8,213 nucleotides of DNA. It comes from a bacterium (GTDB lineage Bacteria; Patescibacteriota; Minisyncoccia; UBA6257; 2-01-FULL-56-20). Of this stretch, positions 5,035 through 8,213 are shown one piece after another. Both the position numbers and the translations under genes were made by a program. The stretch is from positions 1-8,213 of the forward strand of contig JAJXYP010000006.1 in NCBI GenBank assembly GCA_021780545.1, in the 5' to 3' direction. The notes below the pieces were generated by a model that searched no databases, was not told where the DNA came from, and saw only the letters and a list, made by a program, of their open reading frames with translations. Each line of letters starts with the position of its first letter. Positions within the stretch are counted from its first letter, which is position 1.

Positions 5035-6429
5035 TCAGCCCTCAGGAAGGTGTTCGAAGCAGGCGCGGAACTGGTCGCCGCGGTCGTATTCATTTTTGAA
5101 TACGCCGAAGCTCGTCGCTCCGGGGGAAAGAAGGATGGTGTCGCCGGGCGCCGCCGCCGCGAGCGCGGCGCGAAACGCGGCCGCCATATCCGACGCTTCG
5201 TCGGCCGGGGCGATGCCGGCGGGCAGGAGCAATTTCAGTTTTTCCGTCGCGGAGCCTCGGATGAGAACCAGCCGTTTGGTTTGTGTTGGGATGGCGCGCG
5301 CGAGGCCGTCAAAATCGAGTTCTTTATCGCTGCCTCCCGCGATGAGGATAATCGGACGTCCCGCGGCGGAGAGCGTTGAAAGAGCGGCGATGGTAGCTTG
5401 GGGCGTGGTCGCGTTGGAGTCGTTATAGAAGACAATTCCATTTTTTTCGCCGAGCCGCTCGAGGCGATTCGGAAGTCCGGTGAATGTGCGCAGGACAGCG
5501 GCGATGATGTTCTGCGGAATGCCGAGCCGGTCCGCCGCCGCCGCGGCGATGGCGGCGTCGGCGCGATTATGATCGCCGGGCAGCGCTACTTCCCAGCCGG
5601 CGAGATCGGCCGGTTCGGCATAATTTCCCGCCAGCGCTCCGAATCGCGTTTCGATCCGCTCTTTGATGTCGCGGGGAGCGACGAACCAATCTCCGGGTTT
5701 TTGGAATCGCGCGATCGCGGCTTTGTCGGCGAAATAGCGATCCATATCACCCCGATAGTAATTCATGTGGTCGGGCATGAAGTTTGTCCATGCCGCGATG
5801 CGGGGGCTTAGTTGGTCTTCGGCGAATCCCTGAAGCTGCCAGGAATCGAGCTCGAGAATGACGGTATCGCCCGGACGGACGGCGTCGATGAGCGGGAGCG
5901 TGGCGGTGTCGGGTACGTTGCCGCCGAGGTGGACGCGGCCGCCGCTTTCTCCGCCGTTTTTGTCCGCCGCCGCAAGGTCCGTTTCCGCCGCTCGTGCCAT
6001 TTCATAGATCAGCTGCGTGACGGTCGATTTTCCTCGCGTGCCCGTGACTCCCGCGATCGTGATGCCGCCGCCGCTCGCCGCCGCATCACCGAACCGCTCG
6101 CGGCACAGTTTTACGAAGAGCGCCGCGTCCATTTCGACGGGTATGCCGCGCTCACGCGCCCGGGCGATGAAGGGGGAGTCGAGCGGCGCGTTCGGCGCGC
6201 GGACGATGAGGTCGCGGTTTTCGAAGTCCTCCATCCGGTGTCCGCCTAGGTGGAAGGCGATGTTGGAAAATCCGGCGAGTGCGGCGACGGATGGCGCGAG
6301 CTCCGCTTCGGTTTTGAGATCGGTGACGATAACCTCGGCCCCGCGCTCGGCGAAAAACCGGGCGTCGCCCAGACCGCGGCCCAGGAGACCGAGCCCCATC
6401 AGGGTGATTTTCTTATGCGCGAATTCCAT
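5035..6429 (-). CDS. murD: UDP-N-acetylmuramoyl-L-alanine--D-glutamate ligase
   Basis: MurD is the cytoplasmic ATP-dependent ligase that adds D-glutamate to UDP-MurNAc-L-Ala in peptidoglycan precursor synthesis. It has 464 residues, a usual length. The N-terminal nucleotide-sugar domain opens with KITLMGLGLLGRG (7-19). The Mur-ligase ATP loop is GVTGTRGKST (127-136), with Arg132 where Asn is usual. ELDSWQLQ (193-200) replaces the more common ELSSFQL. MPDHMNYYRGDMDRYFADKAAI (218-239) carries the metal-binding His and the likely carbamylated Lys236. LPGDHNRADA (283-292), YNDSNATTP (335-343), GGSDKELDF (365-373) and SPGATSFGVFKNEYDRGDQF (435-454) complete the family motifs and identify MurD rather than MurC, E or F. 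The stop is TGA. It lies 12 bases downstream of the two-span membrane protein gene. The sequence before ATG lacks a Shine-Dalgarno match. Confidence 0.96.
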   Translation of the reverse strand: MEFAHKKITLMGLGLLGRGLGDARFFAERGAEVIVTDLKTEAELAPSVAALAGFSNIAFHLGGHRMEDFENRDLIVRAPNAPLDSPFIARARERGIPVEMDAALFVKLCRERFGDAAASGGGITIAGVTGTRGKSTVTQLIYEMARAAETDLAAADKNGGESGGRVHLGGNVPDTATLPLIDAVRPGDTVILELDSWQLQGFAEDQLSPRIAAWTNFMPDHMNYYRGDMDRYFADKAAIARFQKPGDWFVAPRDIKERIETRFGALAGNYAEPADLAGWEVALPGDHNRADAAIAAAAADRLGIPQNIIAAVLRTFTGLPNRLERLGEKNGIVFYNDSNATTPQATIAALSTLSAAGRPIILIAGGSDKELDFDGLARAIPTQTKRLVLIRGSATEKLKLLLPAGIAPADEASDMAAAFRAALAAAAPGDTILLSPGATSFGVFKNEYDRGDQFRACFEHLPEG

Positions 6430-6441
6430 GGGCTGTTTTAT

Positions 6442-7116
6442 TTAAAGGCAATCAGCACGGCCCTGCACGCCGCTTCCAAATAAGTCCCATCCAGGAAGCG
6501 AGCAATAACGTCCCTGGATAATAAAATATATCGATAGAGCGAAAAAAAGAAGAAGACCAAGTATTATTTTTACAATATCCGAACGTTTCATGCGTCTCAT
6601 GGTTGTGGTTGTTTGCGAAGATTGCCATGATTCAGGGATGTTTGTATTCGGGCCGGCTAAGTTTCGCAGCCTCTTCCAGAGTTCGTTCAACGGGATCGCC
6701 CATTGCATCCCATCGTCCCAGGTATATGTTTCTCCCTTGCCGTCAATTTCCATGTACGTTCGGATTACGCCATCCCGTCCCGGAGAATACCATGATTCCC
6801 TAATGAGCACGCTGTGGCCATTGATAGTTCCGGCCATTTCATTGACTTGCCGTCCTATTTTTGTGGAAAATGATGATCCTATAAACGTTTTCCAATTGAA
6901 GGGGAAATGATCGGTGAACGACAAGCCAAACACGTCCGCTATCCGTTTCATTTGGTCGTTCCGGTAGGGAGACAAAGCGGTCGCGGCGATTGGCACGGGT
7001 TTTTGTTCTGCGGCGGATTGGCCCTTTTGCGCCTTTATCGCCAAAATCAGCCGTACGCCAAAGATTGCGGCGATACCAGAACCAGCAATGACACCCAGAA
7101 AAATAAGTTGAAGCAT
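6442..7116 (-). CDS. Two-span membrane protein of unknown function
   Basis: This is a 224-aa protein that I do not recognise. It has an N-terminal membrane segment (2-27, LQLIFLGVIAGSGIAAIFGV then RLILAIK) and a C-terminal one (181-201, IVKIILGLLLFFALSIYFII), with a soluble domain between (55-165). The soluble part has beta-rich segments (NGHSVLIRESWY, VIRTYMEIDGKGETYTW), a helix before the tail, and a Ser/Thr-rich linker SSQTTTTMRRMKR leading into the second span. The basic residues before span 2 and after span 1 predict a cytoplasmic soluble domain with both ends out. ATG at 7116 is supported by an extended -10 element six bases upstream. murD starts 12 bases after its stop, so they are probably co-transcribed. 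It is poorer in GC than murD. A link to cell-wall synthesis is only contextual. Confidence 0.8.
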   Translation of the reverse strand: MLQLIFLGVIAGSGIAAIFGVRLILAIKAQKGQSAAEQKPVPIAATALSPYRNDQMKRIADVFGLSFTDHFPFNWKTFIGSSFSTKIGRQVNEMAGTINGHSVLIRESWYSPGRDGVIRTYMEIDGKGETYTWDDGMQWAIPLNELWKRLRNLAGPNTNIPESWQSSQTTTTMRRMKRSDIVKIILGLLLFFALSIYFIIQGRYCSLPGWDLFGSGVQGRADCL

Positions 7117-7122
7117 GTGCTT

Positions 7123-7131
7123 ATTCTACCA
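7123..7131 (-). promoter_or_regulatory. Extended -10 promoter for the membrane protein-murD unit
   Basis: On the minus strand TGgTAGAAT is an extended -10 (hexamer TAGAAT, 7123-7128) ending six bases (aagcac) before ATG at 7116. No -35 match is visible at 16-18 bases and no Shine-Dalgarno sequence precedes the ATG. A leaderless transcript starting at the ATG is predicted. Confidence 0.55.
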
Positions 7132-7378
7132 TCCCGGATACGAAACGCTATTTCAGCCCATCCAGTGCTTTCGGTCGGAGCAATTCAAAATCAGTAAGAC
7201 GATACCTTCGCTCGCGACGCGAAGCAGAAGTTTAAAACAGATGAACGGCAGATAAAAATTAACCCTCCCAAATCCTCGGTTCTAAATTTGTGCTAAGGGG
7301 CAAAAAACTTGCATCTGTTACAACCACCGGGGGATCCACTTCGCACTCAAGACGCCGCCATCAGTGTTTGCGGAGAAG
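7132..7378. other. Intergenic stretch without a convincing gene
   Basis: No reading frame in this stretch exceeds a few dozen codons with a plausible start. It contains a hairpin CTTCGC/GCGAAG with a seven-base loop (7208-7226) that has no T run and so is not a terminator. It also holds GGGATCCACTTC at 7331-7342, which is repeated exactly at 7437-7448 inside the left inverted repeat. Short minus-strand open frames around 7250-7360 read somewhat protein-like but lack starts and continuity. The stretch may contain decayed mobile-element sequence. Confidence 0.4.
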
Positions 7379-7448
7379 ATTACGGCGCGATAGAATGAAA
7401 AAATGACAAGAAAACTTGTTGAGTGACTGTCTAAAAGGGATCCACTTC
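7379..7448 (+). repeat. Left copy of ~70-bp inverted repeat, insertion-sequence-end-like
   Basis: This segment matches the reverse complement of 8142-8213. Shared blocks include AGAATGAAAAAA, GACAAGAAAACTTGT and GAGTGACTGTCTAAA, followed by TCCACT, with one short gap of four bases near the inner end and scattered changes toward the outer end. Read on the minus strand it begins TGAAGTGGATCCC, ending in TG at 7449-7450, the style of IS3-family-like termini with the element body pointing left. An internal hairpin ACAAG-AAAA-CTTGT is present. No transposase is encoded nearby, so it would be a solitary or decayed end. Confidence 0.75.
7391..7426 (+). promoter_or_regulatory. -10 element and seven-codon ORF inside the left inverted repeat
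   Basis: TAGAAT (7391-7396) ends six bases (gaaaaa) before ATG at 7403, the same geometry as the leaderless genes of the window. The ATG is read as MTRKLVE and then TGA (7424-7426). The element could drive the phosphatase gene with a 49-base leader that includes the ACAAG/CTTGT hairpin, with the peptide as a leader ORF. The right repeat copy lacks both the TANNNT hexamer and the ATG, so this configuration is specific to the left copy. Confidence 0.35.
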
Positions 7449-7451
7449 AAC

Positions 7452-8087
7452 ATGCTAAAAATTTATCTCGCTCGCCATGGACAAGATAGCGACAACGTGA
7501 ACGGCGTGCTGAACGGCCACAGAGATCAACCGCTAACAGATTTGGGCTTACAACAGGCTAGAACTTTAGCGCAGGAAATTAAGAGAGACAGGATCAGCTT
7601 CGATGCCGTTTATAGCTCGCCGTTGCAGCGGGCTCACAAAACCGCAGAAACTATTACAGACACGCTTGGCATCGCCAAACCGATCGTGATGCAAGATTTG
7701 ATTGAACGAGATTACGGCGTGATGACGGGCAAACCGATAAAAGATATCACAGCACTCTGTGCTCCAGATATCATCACAACTAGCCACGTCTTTTCTGGGA
7801 GTCCAGTCGTCTATTTCCTCTCTCCTGAAGGTGCGGAGACGTTTCCTGCGGTATGGGAACGAGGAAGACGGGTTATAGGCGAAGTGCAGCAACGACAGCA
7901 CGACGGCAACGTTCTCCTCGTTGCGCATGGCGACATCGGGAAAATGATTTATGCCGCCTACTACAATCTTGATTGGAAAGCGGTAATTGCGCAATTCCAT
8001 TTCGGGAACTCGGAACTGCTCTTGCTCTCGGAAGATTCATCGCCCGACGAGCCGCACGTTTTTCGATTCGAGCAGCACAATCATTAG
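7452..8087 (+). CDS. Histidine phosphatase superfamily protein (phosphoglycerate mutase-like)
   Basis: This 211-aa protein belongs to the histidine phosphatase superfamily, which uses a phospho-histidine intermediate to dephosphorylate small metabolites, sugars or proteins. The catalytic set is complete: Arg8-His9-Gly10 in YLARHGQ, Arg60 in SSPLQRAHKTAE (55-66), Glu85 in ERDYGVMTGK (85-94) and His159 in LLVAHGD (155-161). NGHRDQPLTDLG (21-32) is the usual substrate-loop region. The length suits a phosphatase of the broad-specificity GpmB/CobC type rather than classical mutase GpmA; the substrate cannot be told. ATG at 7452 starts directly at the first beta strand. A TTG at 7416 in frame would add 12 residues not typical of the family. 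AAAGGG lies 12 bases before ATG, too far to be a good ribosome-binding site. The gene is enclosed by a ~70-bp inverted repeat, suggesting acquisition with mobile DNA. Confidence 0.92.
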   Translation: MLKIYLARHGQDSDNVNGVLNGHRDQPLTDLGLQQARTLAQEIKRDRISFDAVYSSPLQRAHKTAETITDTLGIAKPIVMQDLIERDYGVMTGKPIKDITALCAPDIITTSHVFSGSPVVYFLSPEGAETFPAVWERGRRVIGEVQQRQHDGNVLLVAHGDIGKMIYAAYYNLDWKAVIAQFHFGNSELLLLSEDSSPDEPHVFRFEQHNH

Positions 8088-8095
8088 AAATAAAA

Positions 8096-8140
8096 GAGGC
8101 CGACAGAGATTTTCTGCGGCCTCATTGTAGTGCCTTTTTT
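8096..8140 (+). terminator. Probable intrinsic terminator after the phosphatase gene
   Basis: GAGGCCG (8096-8102) pairs with CGGCCTC (8117-8123), and CAGA (8104-8107) with TCTG (8113-8116), with one bulged A and a five-base loop. A run of seven T (8134-8140) follows ten bases after the stem. That gap is longer than ideal, so efficiency is uncertain, but the position nine bases after the stop codon fits. Confidence 0.6.
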
Positions 8141-8141
8141 T

Positions 8142-8213
8142 GTAGTGGACCCCTTTCTTTAGACAGTCACTCGACAAGTTTTCTTGTCTTTTTTCATTCT
8201 CTCACGCTGCAAT
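8142..8213 (-). repeat. Right copy of ~70-bp inverted repeat, insertion-sequence-end-like
   Basis: This is the reverse-complement partner of 7379-7448. On the plus strand it starts TGTAGTGGACCCC (with TG at 8141) and continues TTTAGACAGTCACTC, resembling an insertion-sequence left terminus whose body runs rightward out of the window. Similarity to the left copy continues to the last base available, so the true repeat may be longer. A short echo, TTGTAGTG, also occurs 15 bases earlier at 8125-8132. Confidence 0.75.
8173..8194 (+). terminator. Terminator-like hairpin inside the right repeat
   Basis: GACAAG and CTTGTC form a six-base-pair stem with a TTTT loop, followed directly by six T. On the plus strand this has the form of a small intrinsic terminator. 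Located ~30 bases inside an insertion-sequence-like end, it could shield an element to the right from incoming transcription. The stem is AT-rich and short, so strength is doubtful. Confidence 0.45.

Noticed and set aside
5035..5037. UGA read as glycine, as in Gracilibacteria and SR1
   Set aside because: murD ends with TGA exactly after its family C terminus, and no gene here needs in-frame TGA to stay open.
4947..5093. 49-codon N-terminal extension of gatC
   Set aside because: It overlaps the end of murD, is low-complexity, has no family match, and the gatC promoter lies within it immediately before ATG 4946.
5023..6483. Several open frames on the plus strand and in another minus frame across murD
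   Set aside because: They are shadows of a GC-rich coding sequence with no protein-like features. murD accounts for the region.
7208..7226. Hairpin CTTCGC/GCGAAG as a terminator or riboswitch part
   Set aside because: It has no T run on either side and no adjacent gene that it would serve.
7416..7451. TTG start giving 12 extra residues on the phosphatase
   Set aside because: The family begins directly with the strand leading to Arg-His-Gly, and the extension is repeat sequence.
1..8213. CRISPR array, toxin-antitoxin pair or multi-gene defence system
   Set aside because: There are no regularly spaced repeats, no Cas-like proteins and no paired small toxin/antitoxin genes. The HEPN-like protein stands alone.

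Overview
The window looks like part of a small-genome bacterium of the Candidate Phyla Radiation (Patescibacteria, Parcubacteria-like). The grounds are gene content and style rather than a marker gene. There is a compact murD-gatC-gatA cluster without gatB, and several short membrane proteins of no known function. One large membrane protein has the layout of a short N-terminal helical domain, a low-complexity linker, one membrane segment, a coiled coil and an Ala/Pro/Thr-rich tail, which I associate with this group. The standard genetic code fits: UGA ends murD exactly where the family ends. The core genes are visibly GC-rich, while the first kilobase and the last ~1.7 kb are poorer in GC.

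Layout. 1-1143 (minus strand) is an AT-richer stretch holding a 307-aa protein with a degenerate methyltransferase-like core, preceded by a short open frame with no start codon. It lies immediately 3' of a tRNA-Gly(GCC) gene (1144-1215, minus). 1293-1457 (minus) encodes a 54-aa single-span membrane protein, divergent from a 345-aa membrane/coiled-coil protein (1568-2605, plus). A bidirectional terminator (2607-2641) separates the latter from a convergent membrane-anchored protein with a HEPN-type R-N-x3-H motif (2653-3171, minus). Then, all on the minus strand, come gatA (3190-4632), gatC (4641-4946), murD (5035-6429) and a two-span membrane protein (6442-7116). 7132-7378 holds no convincing gene. 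The right end is a histidine phosphatase gene (7452-8087, plus) lying between two ~70-bp inverted repeats whose inner ends look like insertion-sequence termini facing outward.

How the genes relate. GatC and GatA are two of the three subunits of the amidotransferase that makes Gln-tRNA and/or Asn-tRNA by transamidation. MurD adds D-glutamate to the peptidoglycan precursor. The four minus-strand genes from 7116 to 3190 are close enough for co-transcription, but gatC also has its own well-formed promoter.

The most striking pattern is in the start regions. Four genes have a TANNNT hexamer exactly six bases before ATG and no usable Shine-Dalgarno sequence. Transcription would then begin at or next to the start codon, which points to leaderless mRNAs. 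Two further genes have the hexamer nine bases before ATG. The second main point is the inverted-repeat pair around the phosphatase gene. I see no CRISPR array, toxin-antitoxin pair or complete defence system.
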